Shown here: positions 33,601-45,677 of the stretch, piece after piece
Position numbering within the stretch: the stretch's first letter is position 1
How the letters are laid out: every line of letters begins with the position of its first letter
Assembly (NCBI GenBank): GCA_022578605.1
Contig: MU394145.1
Location: 1 to 64,000, forward strand
Length of the DNA stretch: 64,000 bases
Direction: 5' to 3'
Origin: Camillea tinctor
Lineage: Eukaryota; Ascomycota; Sordariomycetes; Xylariales; Xylariaceae
The notes under the pieces: model-generated
The model's database searches: none
What the model was told of the DNA's origin: nothing
What the model saw: only the letters and a program-made list of their open reading frames with translations
Program-made: the position numbers and the translations under genes

Positions 33601-33914
33601 CGGAGGTCCCTACCAAAAAACGTTGCCACCCCCCCTTGTCCACCTGAAGTCTTGCCGTTTTTGCAACAGGTGTCGCACAGCTGTTCGACAGGTGTAAGAT
33701 ATAGCCAAACTAAAGCCGCTGTATATGGTGCTGTCTCCATAATAATAACGCGCTAAAAAACTTTATCGATAATAGCTGTTACTAGCTATAAGCACTAAAA
33801 ATTATAGTGAGCTGCTGTTGGCAGCCGTATACAGCTGTGTGGCACCTGTCGCAAAAACGCCAAGACTTCAGGTGGACAAGGGGGGGTGGCAACGTTTTTT
33901 GGTAGGGACCTCCG
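33601..33914. mobile_element. 314-bp MITE with about 85-bp terminal inverted repeats and TA target duplication
   Basis: The ends are CGGAGGTCCCTACC... and its reverse complement, flanked by TA on both sides (33599-33600 and 33915-33916). The inverted repeats (33601-33686 and 33829-33914) are identical for the first 54 bases, including a run of seven C, and then differ at only about four positions over the next 30. The interior is A/T-rich with no open frame. TA duplication and long inverted repeats suggest a non-autonomous Tc1/mariner- or pogo-type element; the superfamily is inference. The near-identity of the arms suggests recent activity. Confidence 0.85.
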
Positions 33915-36809
33915 TACAATATACTTTCCAGGCGCTCATCTAAAAAATAAAAATAAAAACCGCATATACAGTCCCCCCTAGGGCTACCTAGTGGTAGCTT
34001 TGCCGCTCAGCCCACCCGCCCTGTAGATCTGTTTAACCTTAGTGAATTTACCTCATATCAATTCCCCCCCAGGTAACCGTTCGGGAAGCGGAGGGTAAAG
34101 CATGCGGCCCCGAGTTCCCACGGAGCTGGTCCCCGGTAGCCCAGCACGGGTGGGAGAGCAAATAGCGCCCGTACATACAAGCCATACATGAGCTCTCTAT
34201 GGTCTCGACTTAGATTGCCCCCTAGCCACGAGGGCATGCTACAGCTCATTCGCAATACCACCCTTTATGGCTCACACAAGGGAAGAAAATAAAAGTTTAA
34301 AAAAAAATTTACTACTCTCCCAAAAATCAGATTCGGTATCCACTGGCCACGCGAGAAACCCTGATCTCCACGCCCGATGAAAGGAAGCGTGGAAGCCTTC
34401 CATGGGGCTTCTTTCATGACTCTCTAGCGCGACGAGCAATGATGCGGGAATCGCAGATCGAGATAGAAACGCAATAAGCAGAAGTGGCCCACGAAGCTCC
34501 TTGGTTATTTCGTTTCAGCGCCGTTGTGATAAACGGCTATTCTCGCGCCTCCACAACCATATAGGTTTACCTACCTTCATAGTATCCGGGCGGCGTGAAG
34601 CAATTAGGATGGCATTAGGCGTTATCACACCTGCAGGCTATGTTCGCAAGGCCGAATTCTATTGCGTCTGGAAGCTGGTGTCGCTCGGGGCGTTCTACTA
34701 CTCGGCGTGGCTTGGACTAATGTAAGTATGTAAGTGCCTAATCTTGGGTACACAGCAGCAGTCCAGCCCGCTACAGGGTGACATTCTCTTAGCCGTGAGG
34801 CCTCCCCGTAGGCCATCCTGTGGTAGAATAAAGTGGCTCATGTCACTCACTATACCTTTGCTTCTTTTTCAGATAGCCTTTCCCCAAGCCAATAGCCCTC
34901 GCGTATAATACAATACTTAACTAATAGTCAGGACATCAGTTCTTTTTATGAGACGGATATTAGAGTGGCAGTGCCGCCGGCATCAGGACAAACTAGATTT
35001 CATAAGTGCATTTTTTGTCTCTTCCCTATAATATCTGTAAATGAGGCTGAATACATTTCTATTCATCCTACATGGATGTATCGGGTGAATAGCGCAACCA
35101 AGGAGAGTTGCACGTATCTAAACCGTTTTTTCTTAGTAGAACTATGATACTGGTCAAACGTAGTAAAAATAAGCATTTCCTACTTAGAACAATGAGCGTT
35201 ATAGAAGAAGGAAAAACCACATGGCTATGTTAATAAAATTTCATGTATCTAGGAGAGAAAGTGACGTGTTCAGATAAAGTTGATTATTTTTTCTTCTTCT
35301 CTTTCTAACTAGATCACCAATACCAAGTCGATAACCAAACTCCCTAAAAACTAGTATGTATATCGAATCTCCTAGATATAATTGTAGAAACGACTCGCCC
35401 TCGTGTTAAATGTAAGATATTCTATTTACTAGCCATGTTGTCATTTCAATTTGTATATATAGCAATCAGTTTTAGGAAGTGTAATAAAATATACAATTAA
35501 GTCGGAAGGACGAGTAGTAAAAGAAAGAGAAGGATGAGCTAGATATCAAATTATTTACTTTAACATGTAAATGCCAATTTAATATTGATATGAAAACGGA
35601 ATAATATCCTAGTATCTCTAAGACCAACGAATTGCTAGTATGCTTCGAGGACAAGTTAACAACACTAGAAGGCATATAGGACTTACCATGTATTCTATAT
35701 TGACAAAGGTAAATCAACTACACCTAGAAAAGATTATACAAAAGCGTATTGCCGACACAAGGACTGACACATGATATTTGAGAATAGGGGAGGGGATAGG
35801 AATATACAAATTTGCAGACAGCAAAATGGACACTATACATAAGTTAGGACCTTCAACTGGTCACGGATTCTTACACAGCTCTATCGAAAATCACTACCAA
35901 CGTCCTATTGAAGGACATTCAAAATGCCAAGTGCATACTAAGTAGTTCTAAGTTACCCCGTCAACCCGCGTATATCGGCAACCTCGTTCTCGTTTTCGGG
36001 CTCGGGATTTGCTATTCCCGTCTCGCTCCCGGCTCAATAAAATACTACTTAGCGAGGAGTAGCCTACACCAATAAGCTATTTGGTGTGCATAACTAGCTT
36101 TCCAGTAGAATACGAGATATACGAGATCAAGACCGTGGTGTCTAGACAGACACATTGCATCTCCACTTGTGAGTCTTAGGAGAGGGGGGTTTTCCCTACA
36201 AGACGTAGCATATAGATTTTTCTCTTATTGATATGGGGCAAGCAAGAACTTGGTTATATATCACGTGTTGGAATAACGCATTGCTATTTACTAGATGGTC
36301 TCTGAGATATAAGACCCGGGACTATGTAAGCTACGAGTATGCTAGGCGCGATGCTCCCCGTAAGGTTAATAGGTATTGACGGTTTCTTTCCCTCTACTAA
36401 ACAGTCGGCAACAGCAACGTAGAGCAGCTTATCGATTGAAAATCGAGTAGTGTAGATTCGTCAATGCCAACTAATAAGCCACATATCTAACCAACTAGGA
36501 AGTATACATATCTCTTCCCCTTATACCCCAACCAGTATATATATATATGCGTTCAGAATAAGACATCAAAAACTGTCTCCTGAAAATATTTATAAACATA
36601 GGCGAGCATCTTAGCTGCGTCTAAGAGATGACCTTAAAAAGAGCAGAGTTCTACCTATCCCCCCCTTTTTCCTTCATGTGCCCCCCCTTTTTTTATCACC
36701 CCTTCTTTCTGCTATCCAGAACTCCATTTCATAATATATTTTTAATCCATATTATCGTACAGCCCCCTCACACAGCTCTTACTCTCCCCCATAGTCTAGT
36801 TCTCGAATA
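33915..36809. other. Intergenic; no gene seen
   Basis: Nearly 2.9 kb without a supported gene. A somewhat GC-richer patch (33970-34830) has short frames on both strands; one (34501-34725) ends LVSLGAFYYSAWLGLM before a GTAAGT, but I cannot connect it to anything. The patch may be a degraded repeat. The rest is A/T-rich. Confidence 0.4.
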
Positions 36810-37249
36810 TCACCTCGTGGCCGCGGGTGCATCGCCGGGTCCCCGGACGGCGACTTTACCCGCCTGCTCCCTCTCGATGCGCTGCAGGGTAGCCTTCTTC
36901 TTGAACTCGGCGACGCGGGATTTCTTGAAATACGTGACCTGTATGCCCCAGAGTTGCGGTTAAAACCAAGTCTTTCTCTCTCTCTCGCATAGTTTTTATA
37001 TGTTCTTACCCAAGCAGCAGCGCAGTTCTGGTCAAAGGCGCGCCCCTCGGCGGCGCAGTGCTTCTCGGCCTGCTTCCGCCCCGTGGGCCCCAGGGCGTCG
37101 ATGACGTTCTGGCTGTCGAGGCAGCGGAAGTAGCTGTCGCGGGCGTCCCAGCACTGCTTGCGCTCGGTGCGGTCGGGGGCGCGGGCGCCGGTGCGCACTT
37201 CTTCCTTGCGCTTCTCGTCGTCCGAGGTGTAGAAGCCGAAGAAGCCCAT
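36810..37249 (-). CDS. COA6: Cytochrome c oxidase assembly factor 6
   Basis: Small twin-cysteine protein of the mitochondrial intermembrane space, needed for copper delivery to COX2 and complex IV assembly. Exons (minus strand) are 37249-37010 and 36938-36810 (intron GTAAGA...CAG, 71 nt), giving 122 aa. The CHCH fold has the COA6 spacing: CX9C (C33...C43, in CWDARDSYFRC) and CX10C (C65...C76, in CAAEGRAFDQNC). Splicing restores AAAWVTYFKKSRVAEFKK, the conserved post-motif segment, which falls apart if the intron is read through. No signal sequence, as expected for Mia40 import substrates. Divergent from SYS1, sharing a region of about 1.1 kb. Confidence 0.92.
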
Positions 37250-38345
37250 AGTATTCGGTAGTAGTTGTAGGTATATTCTGGTCCGTGTTTTCCTCCTCTG
37301 TTCTTTTTTTTTTCCTTTGCTTTTTTTTTTGTTCTGGTTCTGTCTTGTTTTCTTGTCTGGCTGTCTAGATATCCGGTTTATGTCGAATACGAGGGGAGTT
37401 GATAAGGCGGGTGAGGTCAATTCGAGTGTTTTGTCTCTTTTGTTATCTTCACCTGGGTATATACTAGTAGATAGGTATATGAATTGGTGTTTAGTTGGTA
37501 ATGAAGACTGTAGGCTATTCTGTAAGTAGGTGTTAAAAAGAGGGAGGGGTCTGCTTGCTTCCTACTGATAAACTAACCTACAGTTCAGTTCTAGGTTAGA
37601 TTATAGAAGCTAAGGTTCTTCTAGCGCCCCTCAACACGCCTGCAAGCTTCTGTCAATTGGAGTGATTACATAATTCAATTCTCGGCACGTGGGCGAGGGG
37701 TACGTACATACGCGCTGTCGCGGTACTTAACTTAGATAGAGGGCTAATCCCTACTGAGGTTAGGGTGACCCGAGATTAGTTATTCTCCCGGGGGTTGATC
37801 TACATCGTTGTAGGTTGTCCCCAACCTTGAAACTCCACCACTTTTGCATCCTCGTTCTATTCCTATTCATCCTATTCACCCAATTCCATCCCTTTAAACT
37901 CCTTTAGCGAAGGCCGCCACGATACCCGATTCATAGCTAAACCCAAATCCTATTATGGTACTTTTTTCTTTTAAGATTTACATTATTCTTTTCTTCTTTT
38001 GACTTGAAATACCCTTCTAGTTTTAATACTCCTTTAGTAACGCTTCTTACGATCCCTGCTTTTCCGATAGCCACGACAACGACAACGACAACGACGATCA
38101 CTGTTTTGTTCAACGCATAGCTCTTGCATCAACTCGTTTAGACAGATTTTGCTGGGAAGAAGCAGTCTATTATTGTCTCAGAATATTCTACGAACGCATC
38201 TACACATACACACTACTATTTATCTTGGGATATGACCACGCCATAGCGAGACTCGGAAAACAACAAAAAGAAAGCAAGATATAATACCGCGCGCCTTTTC
38301 TACAGCACCTACCTACCTACCTACTTTGATCTCCAAGTCACTTCG
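37250..38345. promoter_or_regulatory. Bidirectional promoter region between COA6 and SYS1
   Basis: Non-coding. T-rich tracts lie just upstream of the COA6 ATG (37300-37335). An ACGACAACGACAACGACAACGACGA repeat near 38071 and a CTACCTACCTACCTAC run (about 38308-38325) precede the SYS1 ATG. No gene is seen. Confidence 0.5.
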
Positions 38346-39100
38346 ATGCCTCGACGGCGGAGACCTCCACGGTCCGGCGCCATCGCCGAACTCCCGCCCC
38401 TGCGCATCCTCGGCCAGATCGCCGCGCTGCAGGGCATATACTACGCCGTCGCGCTGGTCCTGATGGTCTTCACCTCGCTGGTCGCCGGCCTGAAATTCAA
38501 GCTCGACCTAGTCTTCGGCTGGGCGAGTCTGCGCGGTGACACCACCCAGGGGTGGTTGATAGGGTTCGTCTGGCTGTGCTGCGCCGGTGCTACGTTCGTC
38601 TCCCCCCCCTCCTCCCCCCCTTTCCCCCACGCGCGTCCGGATATCCCGCTCGCGCGCGCATGACCCAAAACCAAAACTCCTTTTTTACTGACTCGAGTCC
38701 ATGAAATAGCGTCGTGGCCCTAGTTGCCCTGGTACACCGGTCCAAGCTCGTCCTCGACTTCGCCCTGACCATGCACTTCATCCACCTCGTCATCGTCTTC
38801 CTCTACACCGGCTTCCTGCCGCGGCACGTCGCTTGGTGGGCCACCATGGTAGCCTCGAGTGCTATCACCGTTGTGGGCGGCACCTACGGGTGTCGGTGGA
38901 GAGAGCTGCAGCCCATCAGCTTCGGCGGCAGCGCCAGGAATGCCGAGGCCCACTCGGATGGTGCCGCACGACACGGGGATGTGAGTGGGGATATGGGGGA
39001 TGAGGAGATGGGCTTCGGCCGGGGTCGAGGTCGGGGCAGGGGAAGGGACGGAGCGGGCGAATACGAGATGGTGGGCATGAAAGGGGATGGTGGCAAATGA
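38346..39100 (+). CDS. SYS1: Golgi membrane trafficking protein Sys1
   Basis: Multi-pass trans-Golgi protein that recruits the Arl3 GTPase and thereby Arl1 and GRIP golgins. Exons are 38346-38593 and 38710-39100, giving 212 aa; the intron (donor GTTCGT, acceptor ATAG, 116 nt) restores CCAGATVVALVALVHRSK. The start MPRRRRPPRSGAIAELPPL is the typical basic N-terminus. Membrane spans lie at about 29-48, 70-93, 107-127 and 133-150, and the conserved stretches FALTMHFIHLV and CRWRELQPISFGG are present. The C-terminal 50 residues are a Gly/Arg/Asp-rich tail with a GRGRGRGRGRD repeat. The C-rich intron can be misread as coding. Confidence 0.93.
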
Positions 39101-41350
39101 TGATTTCCCTTCTTGCCCCTGCCCCTTTGCTTTTTTTTTTTCATTGTTTCTGCGCTGTGTACATCTTTTGGCATTAGACGTCTTGAGGTAGCATCGCATC
39201 GGCGTTTTGAGGGTTCTGTATGAATGGATTTTCCAGGCCCGGGGAGCTTCCTCGTATTGAGCGACTGGGAAATAATTTTTGTAATATTGAGCTGTATCCT
39301 ATATACACTCAATTCATTAGAGACATAGCGGCTGTATTATGGATCCCGCCAGGCACGCCAGAGCCGTGGTATAGGATATCGAGGCCCTTGTGGTGCCAGA
39401 AGCGGTAGTGCACTCGAGTGTAACATTATAGTAGAGATAATACGACACCGTACCCTTTGAAGGGTTGACCTAGGGTCATGTAACCATAAGTAGTGCAACG
39501 AACCCCCTTATCCCTTATTGAACACAATCCATGGAGCCCATGTATCTCGGTACATTTTATGAATATGAAGGGACTGAGATACTGGCCTCATACCAGGCTC
39601 CCAAGGACTTGAAGCAATTGCTGTCGTCAGCAGCGACATCGCTACATACTGTGTTATGAGTAATGTGATATATATAAATGATCTGCGAATGTGATGGATG
39701 GGACGATCTTCACCAACTAAATTCCCATGATGACTTGCTTCAACTTTTTGACTTCTTCTATAGATAGGCTAGAGTTGGCTGGAATTATATATTCTACTAA
39801 ATCAGTTACTATTGATAGTTTAGACCACGTTAGGTATTATGCGACGAACTTTTACGCTGCTTTATCGAAACGAATGTGCTGTTGGGAAATATACGTTGTT
39901 TCTAACGCAAGAATTACGGTTGTGACGTGAGGCCTTTTAATATACCCACGCCAATTAGAGAGAGCTTGTCTATGATATACTCTCTATACGCCTGATTATC
40001 TTAACTCTATGCTCGTTTCTGAATCTACCTACTGACTGGTATTGAGCATAGTAACGATCTGATAAGCAAGATAAGTATTCCTTTAGTTTACCCTGTATTC
40101 TTATTTCGTAGCCTAGTTGTTTACTTGCTGACTAGAATGTCTTTGAAGAACTGGGATCAGGATTATTTTCACTAGCAAAATCACATCTAGGGATAAAGGT
40201 ATATGAAAAACATGATACACTAGAATTTCTATTTAGGTACCTAGTCTAGAGAAAACAATTAGGTAGCTGGAGATACCAACAACTAAGCGGTTAAAGGTAG
40301 TTCAGAAGATAGCTCTTAGTCGCGTCAGAAATCAACGTTTCATATTTCAGTCCTGCACATACAGCCTTATATAATCCGCGTAGGATCAGATCCAGGAACT
40401 CCGGGGGCAAGCCGCTCTTTATATTGCTGAGCTCGCGCCATCATGCTGGAAAGGGCGGGAAGCTGTGTTTCTCACCTAAGACCCAACCCCTGATCTCCAA
40501 AGCATTTTACTTCATTGAGGTTAATCCTTTGCCCATACTAACGATCATAACCTTTCTACCGACTCACGTAATTGCGATTCTGGGTATAAACTAAGCAACT
40601 AAAGTCAACTATTGAATAATATGCAAGAGGGCCAATATATACAGATAATAAACCTAAGTTTGAGCATGGAAGGTCTTTGTATGGTGGTATATTTTGCTTC
40701 GTTGTATTTGCCTTATTGCAAAGTTCGCATACGTTCAATAAAGGCTATTAATGAATAGGTTCCTAAGTAATGATTTCTCTACATGCATTGTGTCTTTATT
40801 CGTACATTTACATCGCCATACCAGTTTTGAGGGAGATATAAAATATCGAACATGATGATCTTAAAGGGGTTAAGGGACTGAAAGAACTGGCAAATAAGAC
40901 TTATGAATTGCTATTTTTGGAGAAGAAGGGCTTCTTTCGGTGATTTTTGTTCCCTTATAGATCTCTAAGGGCCATCTCTACATGAGCTTACTTCCCTGAA
41001 AGGGTAGTTGGTAAAGGTGTGTTGCACCGCAGCTCATATATTGATAGGCCCACACTTACAACCTCAAAGGGTATCTGACATCACTCAGATACATGTGATA
41101 TTCTTAAAGATGAATGGGATTGTAGTCTCAGAAAGAAATCATCTTGCGAAGTGAGGCCTAGGGGAAGTAGTAAGACATTAGGGGAGGAATGACGGGCTTG
41201 TCTAACATATATGATCGGCTTAGTAGAGTTGAATATAAAAACTACGACCAGCTCTCATCAAAAACAGACAATAAAATTCGTGACCAACACGCTCCGGAAA
41301 GTTATACAGCAACCTGATATAACAAAGTCAACAAAAAGAGTATATCGAAC
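39101..41350. other. Intergenic and chitosanase upstream region
   Basis: A/T-rich, with no supported protein gene; the short frames have no recognisable features. TAGGTACCTAG occurs at about 40235. A TATAAAA box at 41234-41240 lies roughly 110 bases before the chitosanase ATG and is the best core-promoter candidate. Confidence 0.5.
41234..41240 (+). promoter_or_regulatory. Candidate TATA box of the chitosanase gene
   Basis: TATAAAA about 110 bases upstream of the ATG at 41351, with an A-rich leader (CAACAAAGTCAACAAAAAG-type sequence nearby) before the start codon. Secreted-enzyme genes of fungi often have TATA promoters; its use is inferred. Confidence 0.4.
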
Positions 41351-42508
41351 ATGGTTGTCAAAGGAAACCTCCTGGGCCTTGCCCTATTGGCCGGATCTGC
41401 TCTCGCTATCGACGTGCCCTCCAACATCAAATCCCTCTACAAAAGCATCAAGAGCCAAGGCCAATGCAAAAACTTCCTCGCCAAGGGTTTCTACAGTGCT
41501 TACAACGACGACAACAGTATGTCCTGCCTCCTCCTCTCCCAACCCAACCTATCCCATCCCATTACCGGCGCTCGTAATATCTAACCCCCCCCCTAGGCTT
41601 CGGCTACTGCGGCGATCACCTCGACAGCGACGGCATCATCTACCTGACGGGCAAGGGGGGCCAGTTCGCCAATATGGACATCGACTGCGATGGGGTGCAG
41701 GGCAGCGCCGCGGACGACGGGCGCTGCGGCAGCTCGGGCGACACGCAGTCGCAGACGTCGTTCCAGTACGAGGTGTCGCGGTACGGGCCCCAGGACCTCG
41801 ACGCCAACGTGCACAGCTACGTGGTGTTCGGCAACGTCGGCGACAAGAAGGGGTACACGTCGTTCGACCCGCAGGAGTACGGCGTCGAGCCGCTGAGCGT
41901 GATGGCGGCTGTGTGCGGGGATAAGCTGGTGCGTTTTCTTTTCTTCTTCACTACCTATACTCTGCCTTATTATCCTGAAATAGTGGATGCTAATGTCGTG
42001 GGTTTATAAGGTCTTCGGCGTCTGGGGCGACGAGAACGGCAACGATGGCGAGAAGTCGGTCGTGGGCGAGGCGTCGATTGCGCTGGCGACGCTGTGCTAT
42101 GGCGAGGGCATCAACGGCAATGCGGGGCATGACGAGGCGGACGTGCTGTACCTCGCGTTCACGGGCAAGGATGCGGTTCCCGGCAAGGACGGCATCAACT
42201 GGGCGGCGAAAGACCGCGATGAGTTCCAGGACAGCCTCGCCAAGTTCGGGAACAAGCTGGTCAAGGGCCTCGGGAGCAAGAAAAAGCAGGCATCTAAGGC
42301 GATGATGGCCGCCGCTCCCCTCTCTACGGGATCAGCTGCTGCCGGGAACTCATCGACTCTGACGCGCAGGTCCGTCGAGGGTGAGGGTATGGCTTGGAAG
42401 AATGTCACGAAGGAGACTGGGCATATGCAGGGCTTGCAACAATCGTGGAACTCCTCCGAGAGAGCGGTGGGTTTCAGGGGCTTGAGAAATGGCATTAGGA
42501 CTCTTTAA
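41351..42508 (+). CDS. Secreted GH75 endo-chitosanase with C-terminal extension
   Basis: Hydrolyses beta-1,4-glucosamine linkages in chitosan. Exons are 41351-41516, 41597-41928 and 42011-42508, giving 331 aa; introns are 80 and 82 nt, GT-AG. Signal peptide is about residues 1-19 (cleavage after SALA). The GH75 blocks are all present: FGYCGDHLDSDGIIYLTG, ANMDIDCDGVQG, DDGRCGSSGDTQSQTSF, SYVVFGNVGD, YGVEPLSVMAAVCG, VFGVWGDENG and GHDEADVLYLAFTG. The catalytic core ends near residue 250. A further tail of about 77 residues, Ala/Ser/Lys-rich and then hydrophilic, has no counterpart I recall in characterised GH75 enzymes. The ATG at 41351 gives the signal peptide directly. Possible roles are nutrition, wall remodelling or attack on other fungi. 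Confidence 0.92.
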
Positions 42509-43546
42509 GGTGAGACGCAAGTGCGCGAGGTCACGAGATGGGAGGAGTGATGGAATGTTCACTGTATATACGGCTCCAAAATGTTGTTCTGTATAAAAGC
42601 CGCTTAGACTGCCCAATTGTGTTACAGTAACTATATAGTACTTATAGGGAAATGATGGTTGGTTGACATAGTGTTTGTCGCTCTTTATTTATATTTCATC
42701 ACCCATGTTCTGTCATCGTATGGTTATATATAGAGGATATACTTTACTAACCTAACCTTTATGCTGTGTATGTATTATGCGGTAGGGATTTTGCCAACTT
42801 AATGAATATGGCATGGCAAACGTAATGACAAAAGATTATCCATTGACGGTAATATCTCTTACCATCCAAACAACTTGGGTGGAGAAACGCCGAAAGCAGA
42901 ATAATTAGGAATCCAGCATGCAGTTGGTTTGAACCAAAGATAAAGAGGTCAAGTCACGTATTAAGATATCCCAAGATAGTTGGTCCTATACTATCGTAAG
43001 TATAAAGAAATAATTTAAAATAGGAGGTCTTAGTCTGCTTTTTGGAAATCATAGCAAGAACATTTAACTGAAACTTCTTTGACGAGCATATATTGAAGAT
43101 ATGGTGAATCTATCTAGAATCAATCTTATTCTTAAAGTCAAGGAACCCTAGTATAGAATCTACCTAGAAGTCAATTATTGGTGACAACCAGAAAATTTTA
43201 TCACAATATCCTAGCAATAGATGGGATCCAACCTTCAATAACAAGAGGATATGTACACTAACTCCTGGTGATTCTTGTATACCTACGTAGTTATTCATAG
43301 CGACATGTCTGTCAAAGTAGTCATTTAATTCACCTTGTGCTTCTGCTTTCCCGTCGAGTTCTTATATATTTGGTGCCACCATCCCCTTGATGTCCATCTA
43401 GTCTCTCTACCTCTCTTCCCTAACTTGTCTGGTAGATATTAAATTACCTAAATCATATTCGTAGTCAAGAGTACTTACCAATACCAGCTTCTTCCATCCA
43501 ATCACTACAAATCTCGTCAACCCACATACAAAGTTCCTTACTCTTC
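42509..43546. other. Intergenic; no gene seen
   Basis: A/T-rich DNA between the two secreted-protein genes. A TATATA stretch near 43362 and a C/A-rich leader (43490-43545) precede the next ATG. No other feature is supported. Confidence 0.5.
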
Positions 43547-44252
43547 ATGGCGAGATGCCTCTCCTTCTGGGCCCTTATCGGCCTCGTTCCCGGCCTACAC
43601 GCCACATACCTTCCACAACTCCGCGATGATCACGCCAGCAGCAGTCAGCCGATCGTGAAGCGTGATCCTTGCAATGGATTCGGAGCAGACTTTGAGATTG
43701 GCAAGACCTACACGCAAGCCGATTGTCCTGCTCTCCAAGAGTTCGATATCAACGGTGACTGCGACTACACCAAGAATCAGGCGTACGGCACGGAGTGTAC
43801 TTTCTTCTGCCAGAAGAGTATGTGAACATCCCCAGCTACATAACTATAAAAGACCGATTAATTCCGTCTCTTCTTTCTCTTCTCTTCCATGATCCTCGTA
43901 ATTAACCACACGAAAAAAAAACTTTTAGCCACGGAATTCCTGTATATGGTCGAGAAGCCGCTAGACCACACATACTGCCGTGGGCCACGTACGTGTATGA
44001 TCAAGCAGGACAAGCCTGTGGACACCGGGTTCCAGTATACCGGGTCCAAGGAGTGGAACTGGGCGCTCCAGAATGGCATCTCGGGCGGGTTCGACGGGAA
44101 CACCCATTCGATCATGGGCGGGCCGGGGGAGATCCCCATCGCGGTCGACGAGTGCGGGTATTTCACTTACATCGGCGTGCAGAAGTCGGTCTGGTAAGTT
44201 ATATCAGCGCATCCCCTCCCCTCCCTCTCCAGCCTCATTTATTATTATCATT

Positions 44253-44344
<92 letters not shown>

Positions 44345-45067
44345 TCTCTCGCCTTCCTTATTCCTAAATAGCTAACTCGCCCGCCTACCCACCACAGCGG
44401 CACCCTAACCGCGGCGGTAAAAACCATCGACGAGAACAACACGGCCCACTGCATCGGGCCCGTCACCACCACCTCCCCCGTCTGCGTGACCGACGTCCGG
44501 AAGCCGAGCGACTACCCCAACTCCCCGCTGACGGGGCAGACCGTATTCGTGCGCATCGACTGCGGGACGCGGATGCCGCTGTCGGACCGGCAGGTGAGTA
44601 CCTACCTTCTCGACCAACTTCGGGAGTTCCCACCCTAAGCCACCCCGGCAAACCCCTTTCCCCCTCTCCCCAAAAAAAAAAATCTCACCTCCTAACTCCT
44701 CCAGGACCCTTCCTACGCGCCCAACAGCGGCGCCCGCCTCGACGGGCCCACCCTCGACGCCGCGCTGCAAAGCTGGGTACGCACGCGCTGCCGCGTGGAC
44801 TACAAGTTCCTGTTCAACAGCTTCGACGTGCGGGGGCGGGGGTACAAGGACGCGCTCCTAGGCGGGGGCTCGGACCCCGGGAGCGGCCTGCGCGCGGCGA
44901 TAAGCGGCTGCGGTGACGTGACGGGCTGGGGCTTCGAGTACACGCCTAACGACCCGGACTACGACTGGCACGCGTGGGGCCGCACGCCGATCGGTACGAA
45001 GAGCTGTGTTGGCAGCGCGGTGAAGAAGGTTGGGGGCGAGGCGGATGGGTGTGTGGGGGCGGGTTAA
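43547..45067 (+). CDS. Secreted cysteine-rich protein with pro-peptide, function unknown
   Basis: Exons are 43547-43817, 43929-44193, 44398-44593 and 44705-45067, giving 364 aa, all GT-AG. Residues 1-19 form a signal peptide (LIGLVPGLHA). A short pro-region ends in KR (38-39), a Kex2 site, leaving a mature protein of about 325 aa beginning DPCNGFG. The mature part has 16 cysteines, an even number consistent with eight disulfides. Recognisable blocks are GTECTFFCQ, YCRGPRTC, DECGYFTYIGVQKSVCGTL, VFVRIDCG and GWGFEYTPNDPDYDWHAWG. I see no catalytic motif and do not recognise the family. Intron 2 is expanded by a 100-bp microsatellite. It follows the chitosanase gene in the same orientation, so both encode extracellular proteins. 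It could be an effector-like or adhesive protein, but that is only a guess. Confidence 0.8.
44251..44350 (+). repeat. 12-bp minisatellite (TTTCTCTCTCTC)n within an intron
   Basis: About eight copies of a 12-bp unit form a 100-bp pyrimidine tract that makes up half of the 204-bp second intron of the Cys-rich secreted gene. Because 12 is a multiple of three, reading frames through it give a Phe-Leu-Ser-Leu repeat that is not a protein. Confidence 0.9.
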
Positions 45068-45677
45068 GGGGGTTGGATAGAGGGAGGAGGGGAGAACTGG
45101 GAGGGAGGGGTTGGTGGGATGGGTTGGGATTATTTTCTTATTGCTTTTGTAATAATATTGTTAAATTTACTGAATTGAAATTGTTTTCTGAAATTCCTCG
45201 TAAAACACGGTGCTGTGATGAGAAGAAAGCTTGATTGTGCCTCACTAAGTGGTTCTTAACCACAATGGCCTAGAAATCGGCTTTGAATTTCTGAGTATAA
45301 TGATAATTCCTATAATGATATGGGATTAGGTGCATGTCAATTCTAGGTCTATCTTTCTTAAGCTTATCTCTCCAAAAGTTGTAGCAGACTTCTTTTGTCA
45401 GAGACCCCTTTTCAACGTGTCTGTCGCATTCTCCTCCCTCTTTGTTTCCCACCTCAGACTAATGGTATTTACCCATAACGTCAATAAGCTTCCACCATCT
45501 ACCTTTGGATAGCCTAGGCTGTCGCGATTGCTTGTCCTGCTTGCTATGTGTCGTATCTAGACACTTTTAAGAGCAGAGTGACTGAAAGCCCGCCGGCTCG
45601 CCTAGCGATTCTGTCTGTGTTTGGATGGCATGAATCCGAGTGACTACCACATAATGTCGCATCGCCAGCATCCTTAC
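45068..45677. other. Intergenic between convergent genes
   Basis: 3' sequences of the Cys-rich secreted gene and the Ser-rich orphan. No gene or clear structure is seen. Confidence 0.5.

Noticed and set aside
34501..34725. Plus-strand frame ending in a hydrophobic stretch before GTAAGT
   Set aside because: No second exon or family; surrounding sequence looks like decayed repeat.
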